DNA from: Pseudarthrobacter sp. L1SW
GTDB lineage: Bacteria > Actinomycetota > Actinomycetes > Actinomycetales > Micrococcaceae
Assembly (NCBI RefSeq): GCF_020809045.1
Contig: NZ_CP078079.1
Location: 744,001-808,000, forward strand
Reading direction: 5' to 3'
DNA: 64,000 bases
Positions 42,886-51,834 of the stretch are shown here, in pieces. Below the pieces are notes generated by a model. The model saw only the letters and a program-made list of their open reading frames with translations. It was not told where the DNA came from and ran no database searches. The translations under genes were made by a program, and so were the position numbers. How positions within the stretch are numbered: position 1 is the first letter of the stretch; every line of letters begins with the position of its first letter.

Positions 42886-43761
42886 ATGAGCCCCGCAAAC
42901 GAAGTACGTAAGTCCAAGGCTGAGCGAACCGCGGAGGCGCGGGAAAAGGCGCGCCAGATCCGTGAGGCCCAGCTGAAGAAGGACAAGCGCAACAAGCTGC
43001 TCATCGGCTGGGGCATCGTGGCCGCCGTCGTGGCCATCCTGGCTGTTGTTGCACTGGTGGTGACCACCAGCATCAGGCAGAACACTCCCGTCGCGGACCA
43101 GGGGCCCGTGCCTGCCAACGCCAACGTCAACGGCGGCGTGACCCTGCTGGCCAACTCCGAGGTGAAGAAGACGGACCCGGCCACCGTGGACATTGCCAAC
43201 CTTCCGGCCAAGCCTGATGCACAGCCGAACCCGGTGGTGGCTCCGGGAGCCGAGGCTGAAGCGGGGCAGCCCGTCAAGGTTATCGCCTATATCGACTTCA
43301 TCTGCCCGGTGTGCCTGCGGTTCGAACAGACGTACAACGAGGCCCTGACCAGCCTCCGCAATGAAGGCAAGATCAGCATGGAGTACCGGCCGCTGGGCTT
43401 CCTGGACCGCCAGTCCAGCACCAACTACTCCTCGCGTTCCGCGAACGCCGCCGCCTGCGTGGCGGACAAGGCCCCCGAAAAGTACGCGGACTATGTGAAT
43501 GTCCTCTTCGACAACCAGCCCGCAGAAGGCGGAGCGGGCCTGTCCGACGACAAGTTGAAGTCACTGGCCAGCGACCTTGGTGCCGACATCAACAGTTGCG
43601 TGGACGACAAGACTTTCCGTCCCTACGTCAAGTACTCCACCCAGCTCGCCGAAAATACCGGCATCACGGGTACGCCCACGATCTTCGTCGATGGCAAGAA
43701 GTGGGACGGCGCCTCGGACCTGAACGCAGAGATCCAGGCGGCAATCGACGCGAAGGCCTAA
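42886..43761 (+). CDS. Membrane-anchored DsbA-family thiol-disulfide oxidoreductase
   Basis: A 291-residue protein. A charged cytoplasmic N-terminus (residues 1-37, many Lys/Arg/Glu, probably helical) precedes one transmembrane segment (about 38-61). An extracytoplasmic linker follows, then a thioredoxin-fold domain (about 128-290) with the active site CPVC (Cys140-Cys143) and a cis-Pro loop in GITGTPTIFVDG. Two further cysteines (in AAACVADK and NSCVDDK) are in DsbA-like positions. It likely catalyses disulfide formation or exchange in exported proteins. AAGGA precedes the ATG. Confidence 0.87.
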   Translation: MSPANEVRKSKAERTAEAREKARQIREAQLKKDKRNKLLIGWGIVAAVVAILAVVALVVTTSIRQNTPVADQGPVPANANVNGGVTLLANSEVKKTDPATVDIANLPAKPDAQPNPVVAPGAEAEAGQPVKVIAYIDFICPVCLRFEQTYNEALTSLRNEGKISMEYRPLGFLDRQSSTNYSSRSANAAACVADKAPEKYADYVNVLFDNQPAEGGAGLSDDKLKSLASDLGADINSCVDDKTFRPYVKYSTQLAENTGITGTPTIFVDGKKWDGASDLNAEIQAAIDAKA

Positions 43762-43793
43762 AGCCGTAGTGCCAAAAGCTGTAGTGGCTGCAT

Positions 43794-43838
43794 GGCGGCC
43801 CGTTCCCGGATTCTTCCCGGAACGGGCCGCCGTCCTTT
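43794..43838 (+). terminator. Terminator after the DsbA-like gene
   Basis: GGCGGCCCGTTCC (43794-43806) pairs with GGAACGGGCCGCC (43819-43831), 12-nt loop, followed by GTCCTTT. Confidence 0.8.
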
Positions 43839-43966
43839 AAGGCCAGCCTTTTAAGTCCAACCGCGTTTCCAGGGCCGGTTCGCGCCGTGGCGCCGGCGTT
43901 TTTACCACCGGCGCCACTTGGGCTAACCTTATCTAGCGCCGTTCAGGCGCCGGCCCCCAGGGGCAC

Positions 43967-44043
43967 GCCTCCTTAGCTCAGTTGGCCAGAGCACCGCTCT
44001 TGTAAAGCGGGGGTCGTCGGTTCGAATCCGACAGGGGGCTCCA
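43967..44043 (+). tRNA. tRNA-Thr (anticodon TGT)
   Basis: The cloverleaf folds cleanly: acceptor GCCTCCT with AGGGGGC (one T-G wobble), D arm AGCTCAGTTGGCCAGAGCA, anticodon stem CCGCT/AGCGG with loop CTTGTAA (anticodon TGT, reads ACA), T arm GTCGGTTCGAATCCGAC. A 3' CCA is encoded at 44041-44043. Confidence 0.96.
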
Positions 44044-44120
44044 CTACCTCCTTCCCTTCCGGCGGCTAAGCTGGTCTTATCCGGATCATCAGCCTGCTGA
44101 TCAAAAGGAGTGTGGGTGCC

Positions 44121-44546
44121 ATGCCCAAGACCGGAAAGAGCGGCCACGCCCGCAAGGACGAGCTTCCCTCCACCCTGCAGCGCTCGGGGAAGAAGGCCCA
44201 GGACACGTTCGCCAAAACCTACGATTCAGCCCTGGAGAGCTACGACAACGACGAGCAAAGGGCGGCCCGGGCGGCCTATGCCTCGCTGAAGCACAGCTAC
44301 GAGAAGGTGGGCGACCACTGGGAACCGAAGGAAAAACGGGGCCCCTCGGACAAGCGGGCCGAAGGGGGCGTGCAGTCCTCCGAACCCACCGCGGGCGGAG
44401 TGGACGCGAACGCCTCGAAGGAACACCTGTACAAGCTCGCGCAAAAGCTGGACATCGGCGGCCGTTCCACAATGAATAAGGACGAACTGGTCAAAGCCAT
44501 CCAGAAGGCCAATGATGCAGCCACCCGGAAGGCGCGCGGCTCCTAA
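44121..44546 (+). CDS. ChaB family protein with C-terminal Rho-N-like domain
   Basis: A 141-residue, highly charged small protein. The N-terminal about 70 residues match ChaB (ELPSTLQRSGKKAQDTFAKTYDSA then ARAAYASLKHSYEKVGDHWEPK). A flexible linker leads to a C-terminal SAP/Rho-N-like helix-extended-helix motif (HLYKLAQKLDIGGRSTMNKDELVKAIQ). ChaB was named for cation transport regulation in E. coli, but its biochemical role is unclear. I use the ATG at 44121 because AAAAGGAG is 10 nt upstream; a GTG 9 nt earlier is too close to it. Confidence 0.85.
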   Translation: MPKTGKSGHARKDELPSTLQRSGKKAQDTFAKTYDSALESYDNDEQRAARAAYASLKHSYEKVGDHWEPKEKRGPSDKRAEGGVQSSEPTAGGVDANASKEHLYKLAQKLDIGGRSTMNKDELVKAIQKANDAATRKARGS

Positions 44547-44645
44547 TTTCCCTGCCGCCCGGCCCTTGCCGTACAGCCCCTGCAGGGTGTCGAATCAGAG
44601 GATACGTTCAGCCCGGTTGGATGGCAAAGGCGCCAGGAGGTTCCC

Positions 44646-46817
44646 ATGTCGGTCAGAGGCACCAAGGACTCAGCCAGGACAGCGGCCGGAAGGAACGGAC
44701 CCGAGTCCCGCCGCGCCGATGCCTCTGCCGGAATCGCAGCCGAGGAGCCCGCCAAAATCCGGAATGTGGCGCTTGTGGGCCATTCGGGTGCCGGGAAGAC
44801 CATGCTGATCGAAGCGCTGCTCGCAGCCAACGGCATGATCACCCGTAAGGGATCCATTCCGGACGGGACCACCGTCAGCGATTCGGACCCCGCTGCCGTG
44901 CACCAGCAGCGCTCCGTGACCTTGTCGCTTGTGCCGCTGTTGGTTGACGGCATCAAAGTGAACCTCCTGGACACCCCGGGTTACCCGGATTTCATCGGCG
45001 AACTCCGCGCAGGACTCCGCGCCGCGGACGCCGCCCTGTTCGTGGTGTCCGCCGTTGACGGGATCGACGCCACCACCACCGCGCTGTGGGATGAATGCGA
45101 GCACATGCGGTTGCCCCGCGCCGTCGCCATAACGCGCATGGACCACCCGCGGGCAGATTACGACGGCGTCCTTGCCGCTTGCCGGAAGTCCTTCGGCGAG
45201 GGCGTCCTGCCGCTCTACGTTCCGGTGCGGACGGGCGCTGAGGTCACCGGCCTGCTGGGCCTGCTGTCCGGGACGGTCAGTGACTACTCGTCCGGAGAGT
45301 TGCCGGCAACCTCACGTGCAGCGAATGCCGACGAACTGGCGGCCCATGGTGCCGCCCGGGGCGACCTGATCGAGGGGATCATCGGCGGGAGTGAGGACGA
45401 AACCCTGATGGACCGCTACTTGGAAGGCGAGGACATCGAAACCGGCGTCCTCGTGGCCGACCTGGAAACCGCCGTCGAACGCGGTTCCTTTTTTCCTGTC
45501 CTGTCCACGTCGGCCGTCAGCGGCCTGGGCACCGCGGAACTGGTGGAGGTCTTGGTCCGGGCCTTCCCGCCGCCGCCGGACAGCCGTGTGCCGGAGGTGA
45601 CGGACCTGGCGGGCGCCCCTGCCGGTCCGCTGACCTGTGATCCCGGGGGACAGTTGGCGGCGGAGGTGGTCCGGACTTCCATCGACCCGTTCCTGGGCCG
45701 GATTTGCCTGGTCAGGGTCTTCTCCGGCACGCTCCGGGAGGATGCCCCGGTGCACGTGACCGGCCAGGGCCTGGCCGACCGGGGCCACCAGGACCACGAC
45801 ACGGACGAACGCGTCACGCACCTCTACTCCCCGCTGGGGGCCTCCCTGCGGCCTGTCCCGCACTGCGTGGCGGGGGACATCTGTGCCGTGGCGAAACTGG
45901 GAAGCGCCGAAACCGGAGACACCATCTCCGGCCGCGAACGGCCACTGCTGCTGGCCACCTGGGAGATGCCCGAGCCGCTGCTGCCGGTGGCGGTGGAGGC
46001 TGATTCGCGCAGTGACGAGGACGCCCTGGCCCGCAGCCTGGGAAAGATTGCGGCGGGTGATCCCACCCTGCGCGTGGAACGCAACCAGGAAACGCACCAG
46101 TTGGTCCTGTGGTGCATGGGCGAGGCCCACGCCGAGGTGGTGCTGGACAGGTTGCGGGACCAGGGCGTGAAGCTTCACACGGTGGACGTGGTGACGCCCT
46201 TGCGGGAGACATTTGCGGCACCCGCCACCGGCCATGGCCGGCACGTGAAGCAGTCCGGCGGCCATGGGCAATATGCCGTCTGCGACATCGATGTGGAACC
46301 CCTGCCACGCGGCAGTGGGTTCGAATTCGTGGACAAGACGGTGGGTGGCGTGATCCCGGGGACGTTCATCCCGTCCGTGGAAAAGGGCGTCCGGGCCCAG
46401 ATGGAAAAGGGGGTCAGCGCGGGCTTCCCCGTGGTGGACCTGCGCGTGACGCTCACGGGAGGCAAGGCGCACAGCGTGGATTCCTCCGATGCAGCATTCC
46501 AGGCGGCAGGTGCCCTTGCGCTGCGCGAGGCGGCGGCAGCCGGGCGGATCCAGCTCCTGGAACCTGTGTCATCGGTGGTCATCACCGTGACGGACGAGCA
46601 TGTGGGGTCCGTGATGAGCGACTTGTCTGCCCGGCGCGGCAGGCTGACCGGCACCACCTCCTCCGGTGACGGCCTGACCGAGATCAGCGCCGAGGTCCCG
46701 GACCAGGAACTGCTGCGTTATGCCGTGGACCTGCGGGCCCTGACGGCGGGATCCGGCCGGTTCCGCCGCCGGTACCTCCGGCATGATCCGGTACCCGCCA
46801 GCTTCAGCACCTCCTAG
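44646..46817 (+). CDS. Elongation factor G-like GTPase (EF-G2)
   Basis: A 723-residue paralog of EF-G. The G1 motif is GHSGAGKT, G3 is LDTPGYPDF, and G4 is TRMD instead of the canonical NKxD, a variation that weakens the case for ordinary guanine specificity. Domains II-V follow in the normal order, with a C-terminal RGRLTGTTSSGDGLTEI region resembling the EF-G domain V. The standard fusA lies elsewhere, not next to rpsL/rpsG here. EF-G2 proteins of actinobacteria bind GTP but their role is unsettled; tetracycline-protection-type function is a weaker alternative. Confidence 0.88.
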   Translation: MSVRGTKDSARTAAGRNGPESRRADASAGIAAEEPAKIRNVALVGHSGAGKTMLIEALLAANGMITRKGSIPDGTTVSDSDPAAVHQQRSVTLSLVPLLVDGIKVNLLDTPGYPDFIGELRAGLRAADAALFVVSAVDGIDATTTALWDECEHMRLPRAVAITRMDHPRADYDGVLAACRKSFGEGVLPLYVPVRTGAEVTGLLGLLSGTVSDYSSGELPATSRAANADELAAHGAARGDLIEGIIGGSEDETLMDRYLEGEDIETGVLVADLETAVERGSFFPVLSTSAVSGLGTAELVEVLVRAFPPPPDSRVPEVTDLAGAPAGPLTCDPGGQLAAEVVRTSIDPFLGRICLVRVFSGTLREDAPVHVTGQGLADRGHQDHDTDERVTHLYSPLGASLRPVPHCVAGDICAVAKLGSAETGDTISGRERPLLLATWEMPEPLLPVAVEADSRSDEDALARSLGKIAAGDPTLRVERNQETHQLVLWCMGEAHAEVVLDRLRDQGVKLHTVDVVTPLRETFAAPATGHGRHVKQSGGHGQYAVCDIDVEPLPRGSGFEFVDKTVGGVIPGTFIPSVEKGVRAQMEKGVSAGFPVVDLRVTLTGGKAHSVDSSDAAFQAAGALALREAAAAGRIQLLEPVSSVVITVTDEHVGSVMSDLSARRGRLTGTTSSGDGLTEISAEVPDQELLRYAVDLRALTAGSGRFRRRYLRHDPVPASFSTS

Positions 46818-46827
46818 CAGCCCTGCC

Positions 46828-48084
46828 ATGAATGACGCAGCCAGGAAGATCCAGCGCGTCTATCTGACGCTGACGCTGGGAAACACCCTGGCGGCCTCGT
46901 TTATCTGGGGCATTAACACGCTCTTCTTGCTGGATGCGGGGCTGAGCAACCTGGAAGCATTTGCCGCGAATGCATTCTTCACCGCCGGTATGGTGCTGTT
47001 CGAGGTGCCCACCGGAGTGGTGGCGGACAGTTGGGGCCGTCGGGTTTCCTTCCTGCTGGGTACCGTCACCCTGGCCGGGTCCACTTTCCTGTACTTCCTG
47101 CTATGGCAGTTTTCGGCCCCGTTCTGGTGGTGGGCGGTGGTCTCGGTCCTGCTGGGCCTGGGCTTCACCTTCTTCTCCGGCGCAGTGGAAGCCTGGCTGG
47201 TGGACGCCCTGCGCTTCTCCGGCTACGAAGGCGGGCTGGAAACGGTGCTTGGCCGGGGACAGATGGTGTCCGGCGTTGCCATGCTGGCGGGTTCCGTGGC
47301 AGGCGGGGTCATTGCGCAGGCCAGCAACCTCGGCGTTCCGTTCCTCCTCAGGGTGGGCGTGCTGGGCGCCATGTTTGCCGTGGCCTTCCTGCTCATGCAC
47401 GACGTCGGTTTCACACCGGAGCGTTCGGCCCACCCGCTGCGGGCCACCCGCGCAGTACTGCGGGCATCGGTGGACAACGGACTGAAGAACCCGCCCGTCC
47501 GCTTCATCATGCTGGCCGCCCCCTTCACCGAAGGGGTTGGCATCTATGTTTTCTATGCCCTGCAGCCGTACCTGCTCCAGCTCTTTGGAGACCCCCGGGC
47601 CTATGCCGTTGCGGGCCTGGCCGCGGCCCTTGTGGCAGGAGCGGACATCGTCGGCGGATGGATGGCACCGCGCGTCCGGAACCTGGTCAAGCGGCGGACC
47701 AGCGTGCTGATCGCCACCAACGTGGTGAGCGCACTGATCCTGGTGGCGCTCATGTTCACCAACATTTTCTGGCTTGCATTGGTGCTCCTGGCGCTCTGGG
47801 CCGTTGTGTCCTCAGCCGGCACCCCGGTCCGGCAGGCTTACCTGAACGACATGATTGCCTCGAAGCAGCGCGCCACCGTCCTGAGCTTCGATTCCCTGAT
47901 GGGCTCGGCCGGGGGAGTCGTGGTGCAGCCGCTGCTGGGCCGGACCGCAGACCTCTACGGCTACCCCGCCTCGCTGGCCGTGGGCGGGGCAGTGCAACTG
48001 ATCGCTGCCCCCTTCATCCTGCTGAGCCGCCGGCAGCGCTCGCGGGCGGACACGGCGTCGGACACGACAGCGGCAACGCCCTAG
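46828..48084 (+). CDS. MFS transporter, 12 transmembrane segments
   Basis: A 418-residue permease. About 12 hydrophobic helices are visible. The cytoplasmic loop 2-3 motif of MFS proteins is present as GVVADSWGRRVSFLLG, and a related segment (IVGGWMAPRVRNLVKRRT) appears in the second half. The substrate is unknown. I set the start at ATG 46828, which gives the conserved N-terminus and lies 11 bp after the EF-G2 stop; the two genes may be co-transcribed. The last 20 residues are hydrophilic. Confidence 0.85.
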   Translation: MNDAARKIQRVYLTLTLGNTLAASFIWGINTLFLLDAGLSNLEAFAANAFFTAGMVLFEVPTGVVADSWGRRVSFLLGTVTLAGSTFLYFLLWQFSAPFWWWAVVSVLLGLGFTFFSGAVEAWLVDALRFSGYEGGLETVLGRGQMVSGVAMLAGSVAGGVIAQASNLGVPFLLRVGVLGAMFAVAFLLMHDVGFTPERSAHPLRATRAVLRASVDNGLKNPPVRFIMLAAPFTEGVGIYVFYALQPYLLQLFGDPRAYAVAGLAAALVAGADIVGGWMAPRVRNLVKRRTSVLIATNVVSALILVALMFTNIFWLALVLLALWAVVSSAGTPVRQAYLNDMIASKQRATVLSFDSLMGSAGGVVVQPLLGRTADLYGYPASLAVGGAVQLIAAPFILLSRRQRSRADTASDTTAATP

Positions 48085-48124
48085 CAGCTTGGTGCAGCGG
48101 ATTTTGCAGCACAGCGGATTTTGC

Positions 48125-48472
48125 TCAGTCCGAGTCCATCAGTTCGAGCAACTTTTTCGCCGCGTCCCGGATGTCATCGTGCCCATACTGCGCGGCCCTG
48201 CTTTCCAGCGAGATGACAGCGCAGCGGTGGACTTTGCTGAAATCCCCATACGGGAAGCTGACGCTGCCTTTGGTTCCCTCCGACTTGTCGTCGTCCCTGC
48301 CAAGGTGCCATTCCTCGAAGTTCCCGAAACCGTGCTTGTCGATGAAGGAGTTCTCCTGCTCAGTGGACGGCGCATGTTCACTCCAGTCATCCCGGACATC
48401 GCGTTCCACCTTTCCTGCCTCGATGAGCTTGCGGGCGTGTGCGAGTGCCTTCCGGTTCAGCCGTACTGCCAT
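48125..48472 (-). CDS. Conserved small protein of unknown function
   Basis: A 115-residue soluble protein with MAVRLNRKALAHARKLI at the N-terminus, a central SFIDKHGFGNFEEWHLG and a distinctive YGDFSKVHRCAVISLESRA segment. I recognise the pattern as a widespread conserved family without a named function. The start at 48472 is supported by the near-perfect Shine-Dalgarno GGAGGCAGG just upstream; the open frame continues 63 codons further but has no conservation-like features. Converges on the MFS gene. Confidence 0.78.
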   Translation of the reverse strand: MAVRLNRKALAHARKLIEAGKVERDVRDDWSEHAPSTEQENSFIDKHGFGNFEEWHLGRDDDKSEGTKGSVSFPYGDFSKVHRCAVISLESRAAQYGHDDIRDAAKKLLELMDSD

Positions 48473-48614
48473 CCTGCCTCCTTCCAGTGCCGGCTCCGGG
48501 CGCGTCAGCCGTAGGGCTTCCAGCGTAGGACGGTGTTTGGGAAACCGCCATGGATTAACGCAGGCGAGATGGCGACGAAACAGGGGCACAACAATCCCTG
48601 CATAGGTTTCAGGC

Positions 48615-48818
48615 ATGATCGCAGACACCCTTCGCCGGTTCCGCACCCGGCTCGTTGACACGTTTACCTACGAATCCGGCGAACACGCGGCCGACGCCAT
48701 GGCCGACGCCACCCGCTGGGGGTGGCTGCCGGCCTTGAGCGGAGTGGCAGTTGGGGGAGACCAAGCCCGGCGCAGCCACGGGGAATCCCTGGCGCAGCGC
48801 GGCGAAATGTCTGGTTGA
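48615..48818 (+). CDS. Possible small protein of 67 residues
   Basis: An ATG frame with an arginine-rich N-terminus (MIADTLRRFRTRLVDTF) and an Asp/Ala/Trp middle. There is no strong ribosome binding site and no recognisable domain. It falls in a 438-nt region between divergent conserved genes, where nothing else is coded. Could equally be chance. Confidence 0.3.
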   Translation: MIADTLRRFRTRLVDTFTYESGEHAADAMADATRWGWLPALSGVAVGGDQARRSHGESLAQRGEMSG

Positions 48819-48910
48819 GCACACTATTGCGCCGGTAACGGGATCATGCCCTAAACTGCTTCACTGAGGTGCCTGAAATGGTGCTGCGCAGCAAGGAAAG
48901 TGAACACGCT

Positions 48911-49213
48911 ATGGCTACCGATTACGATGCTCCACGCAAGCAGGAAGAAGAATCTCCGGCTGATTCGCTGGAGGCCCTCCAGGCCTCGCGCGGCGGCAAC
49001 GCCCAGACCGCGGTCATTGACGTCGACGAGAACGACACCGCAGAGGGTATCGACCTGCCTGGAGCGGATCTTTCCAACGAAGAACTGACGGTCATTGTCG
49101 TTCCCGAACAGTCCGATGAGTTCACCTGTTCGTCGTGCTTCCTTGTCCGCCACCGCTCCCAGGTTGCCCGGGAAAAGAACGGCATGAAGTACTGCCGCGA
49201 CTGCGAAGGCTGA
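48911..49213 (+). CDS. DUF4193 domain protein, zinc-ribbon-like
   Basis: A 100-residue acidic protein conserved in actinobacteria. The N-terminal half is rich in Asp/Glu (ADSLEALQASRGG, DVDENDTAEGIDLPGADLSNEEL). The C-terminus carries two CxxC pairs (TCSSCFLV and YCRDCEG), a likely zinc ribbon. Function unknown; a nucleic-acid- or polymerase-associated role is plausible from family context only. ATG at 48911 with AAGGAAAG upstream. The 290-nt region after it (49214-49506) holds no gene that I can support. Confidence 0.87.
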   Translation: MATDYDAPRKQEEESPADSLEALQASRGGNAQTAVIDVDENDTAEGIDLPGADLSNEELTVIVVPEQSDEFTCSSCFLVRHRSQVAREKNGMKYCRDCEG

Positions 49214-49506
49214 ATCCTTTTCCGGACTGCCGGACCGCCCGGCCCCCTAAGGTGACCGGCGCTTCCGGTCTCCTGCCGCCGTCGTTATCCCGGTAACGGC
49301 AAGGTGCCGGAACGGCGCCCGAAGAACACAAAAAGGGAGCCAAACGGGCCGGTTGGAGCCCGGTTTTGGCAGCCGCTATATACGCGCGTGATGCGGGGCG
49401 CCGCACCTTAACGGTTGCATGGCGAAGCGGCCACAAGCCTCGTTTCGCGCCGTCAACGCTCCTACGCTGGAGCTATCCATTCGCTCCACACATGGGTGGC
49501 TCCACA

Positions 49507-50055
49507 ATGAAAAAGCTCTACACCTGGCTGGCTGCCATCCTCCTGGCGGCCGGACTGGGAATCGTGGTTCCGGGGCCTGCCTCCGCTGCCACATCCTATT
49601 GCGGTCTCGTATGGGGGTCTTTGGCCAAGGCGGACCAAAGCATGAGCACCGCTCCCGTCACCAACATCCGGACCGGGCAGCACTACTGCTTCGACAGGAT
49701 GGTGGTGGACCTCAACGGCGCCGTGGCGGGTTACACCGTGCGGTACGTTCCCCGGATAGTCCAGGACGGCTCCGGCTTCACCATCCCGGTCCGGGGGAAT
49801 GCACGCCTCCAGGTCACAGTCAACGCACCCGCCTACAACGGCGACTACAAGCCCACCTACAACCCGTCCGATAACGACGAACTCTCCAACGTCGCCCGCT
49901 ACCAGACCTTCCGCCAGGTGGTCTTTGCCGGCAGCTTCGAGGGATACACCAGCATCGGGCTGGGCGTACGCGCCCGGCTGCCGTTCCGGGTCTTCACGCT
50001 GGACGGGCCGGGTTCCGGATCCCGCCTGGTGGTTGACGTAGCGCACTACTGGTGA
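49507..50055 (+). CDS. Secreted protein with an AMIN-like domain
   Basis: A 182-residue exported protein. The signal peptide (basic KK, hydrophobic 6-22, AASA-type cleavage region near 25-31) is clear. The mature beta-rich domain has YCGLVWGSL, the paired cysteine in HYCFDRMVVDLNG and repeated strands ending in DVAHYW; it resembles the AMIN-like domains of small actinobacterial (lipo)proteins, possibly cell-wall binding. The start ATG at 49507 gives a normal signal peptide; the open frame upstream does not. The gene is followed by a strong terminator. Confidence 0.8.
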   Translation: MKKLYTWLAAILLAAGLGIVVPGPASAATSYCGLVWGSLAKADQSMSTAPVTNIRTGQHYCFDRMVVDLNGAVAGYTVRYVPRIVQDGSGFTIPVRGNARLQVTVNAPAYNGDYKPTYNPSDNDELSNVARYQTFRQVVFAGSFEGYTSIGLGVRARLPFRVFTLDGPGSGSRLVVDVAHYW

Positions 50056-50085
50056 CAGCGGGCCGTAGACAGTCAGCCGATCAAA

Positions 50086-50136
50086 CGAAGAAGGTGCTGT
50101 TCCCCTCTTTTGCGGGGAACAGCACCTTCTTTCGTC
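50086..50136. terminator. Bidirectional terminator between AMIN-like gene and APC permease
   Basis: AAGAAGGTGCTGTTCCCC (50088-50105) pairs perfectly with GGGGAACAGCACCTTCTT (50114-50131), 8-nt loop. Flanks are A-rich on one side and T-rich on the other. Confidence 0.9.
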
Positions 50137-50170
50137 GGGGTTGGCTGGCTTCGGACAGCCTCCGGCCCTT

Positions 50171-51727
50171 TTACTCCGGGACCACCAGCGCGGGGGTGTC
50201 GCGCCGGAGCCTCTCGCCGCGGAAGAAGCCGGGACGGACCTTGGCCATGACAAGCATGACGACGGCGCCGGAAGCCAGGATGCCGACGCCCAGCACAAAC
50301 ACCAGGCCCACTCCGAAGACCTCCGAGCCGCTGCCGAATTCCGGGGCCCAGCTGTCCACGGCGGTCTGCAGGAACACCACGAACAGGCCCACGCCGCCCA
50401 GCACCGGGCACACCAGGCGGAGGATGACGTGGCGCAGGCTGCTGAAGACGCTGTGGCGGAAGTACCAGGCGCAGGCCAGGGCAGTAAGGCCGTAGTAGAA
50501 GCAGATCATCAGCCCGAGCGCCAGGATGGTGTCATTGAGGACGTTTTCGCTGACCACGTGCATCACGGCGTAGAAGCCCGCGGACATGACGCCGGCGGCC
50601 ACCGTGGCAAAGCCTGGCGTCGCAAATTTCCTGCTGACCCGGCTGAACGGCTCGGGCAGGGCACCGTAGTACCCCATGGCCAGCAGGCTCCGGGACGGCG
50701 ACATGAACGTGGACTGCAGGGACGCGGCGGAGCTGGACAGCACGGCCATGGACATAAGGATGGCGAACGGTCCCATGATGGGGGAGGCCAGGGCGGTGAA
50801 GATGTTCTCGTGGATCTCCGTGTTGTTGAGGCCGTTTCCGGTTTCACCGACGCCGGCGAACATCATGGTGGCGATGCTCACGGTCAGGTAGATCGCCAGG
50901 ACGATCACGGCGGTCAGGGTTCCGGCCAGGCCTGCCGTCTTCTTGCCGTTGGAGGTTTCCTCATTGACGGTCAGGCAGACGTCCCAGCCCCAGTACACAA
51001 AGATGGACAGGGAGATGCCTGCTGCGATCTGCCCGAAGGTCTCGATCCTGGTGACGTCGAACCACTCCCAGCTGAACGGGATGGCAGTGTCCGAGCCGGA
51101 CCAGTTGGCGAAGGCCATGCCCACAAAAAGGCCGAGGACAAGCAGCTGGAATCCCACCAGGCTGTACTGGACCACCTTGGTGGTGTGGAGTCCGCGGTAG
51201 CTGACCCAGACGGCCAGGGCCACAAACACAAAGCAGGTCAGCACGTTCACTGCCTTGTTTGCTGCCAAGTCAGCGAGCTCCGGTGAGCCCGTCAGTTGGG
51301 AAAGGAAAAGATAAAAGAAGTCGACGGCGACTCCCGCAAGGTTGGAGAGCACAATGATGTTGGCGGCCAGCAGGCCCCAGCCTCCCATCCAGCCCACCCA
51401 CGGGCCGAACGCCTTGGTGACCCACGTGAAGGTGGTGCCGCTGTCCGGGGAATCGGCGTTGAGTTCCCGGTAGGCGAGGGAGACGAGGATCATGGGGATG
51501 AACCCGATCAGGAAGATGACGGGCAGCTGGAGTCCGGCTTCATTGACCGTGGGGCCAAGGGCGCTGGTCAGGGTATAGGCGGGGGCGATGGTGGAGATGC
51601 CCAGGACGACGACGGCGAGGAGTCCCAGCTGCCCGCCCTTGAGTCCCTTGGGGCTGATGCCTGCAGTACGCGGCGAGTGCCCCCCTGAACCCGGGGCGGA
51701 TGTGCTGGTGCGGATGGTCTCGGTCAT
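50171..51727 (-). CDS. APC-superfamily amino acid/polyamine permease
   Basis: A 518-residue membrane protein with about 12 transmembrane helices. Helix 1 begins LGLLAVVVLGISTIAPAYTLTSALG, the unwound, substrate-binding region typical of APC transporters; helix 6-7 features FVYWGWDVCLTVNEETSNG. The ATG at 51727 gives a 40-residue cytoplasmic Thr/Ser/Gly-rich leader, so I prefer it to the further upstream GTG/ATG. Substrate cannot be named. The upstream region contains two TetR-type operator-like palindromes. Confidence 0.86.
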   Translation of the reverse strand: MTETIRTSTSAPGSGGHSPRTAGISPKGLKGGQLGLLAVVVLGISTIAPAYTLTSALGPTVNEAGLQLPVIFLIGFIPMILVSLAYRELNADSPDSGTTFTWVTKAFGPWVGWMGGWGLLAANIIVLSNLAGVAVDFFYLFLSQLTGSPELADLAANKAVNVLTCFVFVALAVWVSYRGLHTTKVVQYSLVGFQLLVLGLFVGMAFANWSGSDTAIPFSWEWFDVTRIETFGQIAAGISLSIFVYWGWDVCLTVNEETSNGKKTAGLAGTLTAVIVLAIYLTVSIATMMFAGVGETGNGLNNTEIHENIFTALASPIMGPFAILMSMAVLSSSAASLQSTFMSPSRSLLAMGYYGALPEPFSRVSRKFATPGFATVAAGVMSAGFYAVMHVVSENVLNDTILALGLMICFYYGLTALACAWYFRHSVFSSLRHVILRLVCPVLGGVGLFVVFLQTAVDSWAPEFGSGSEVFGVGLVFVLGVGILASGAVVMLVMAKVRPGFFRGERLRRDTPALVVPE

Positions 51728-51767
51728 GGCACCACTTTCTGGAGAAGTTGAGACGGCGGTCACTATA

Positions 51768-51834
51768 TGAATGGCGTTCATTTAGTATGGGGGTGGGACG
51801 CCCGGGAAGCAAGGAAAATAATGAACGGCGTTCT
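51768..51834 (-). promoter_or_regulatory. Two TetR-type operator-like palindromes upstream of the APC permease
   Basis: TGAATGGCGTTCA (51768-51780) and TGAACGGCGTTCT (51822-51834), with centres 54 bp apart. Both follow GAAY-GGC-GTTC, of the kind bound by TetR-family regulators. They lie 41-107 bp upstream of the permease start and before dps. No TetR gene is adjacent. Confidence 0.55.

Noticed and set aside
43929-44147. 72-residue minus-strand frame over the tRNA
   Set aside because: Overlaps the tRNA-Thr gene and shows the common false protein pattern of antisense tRNA.
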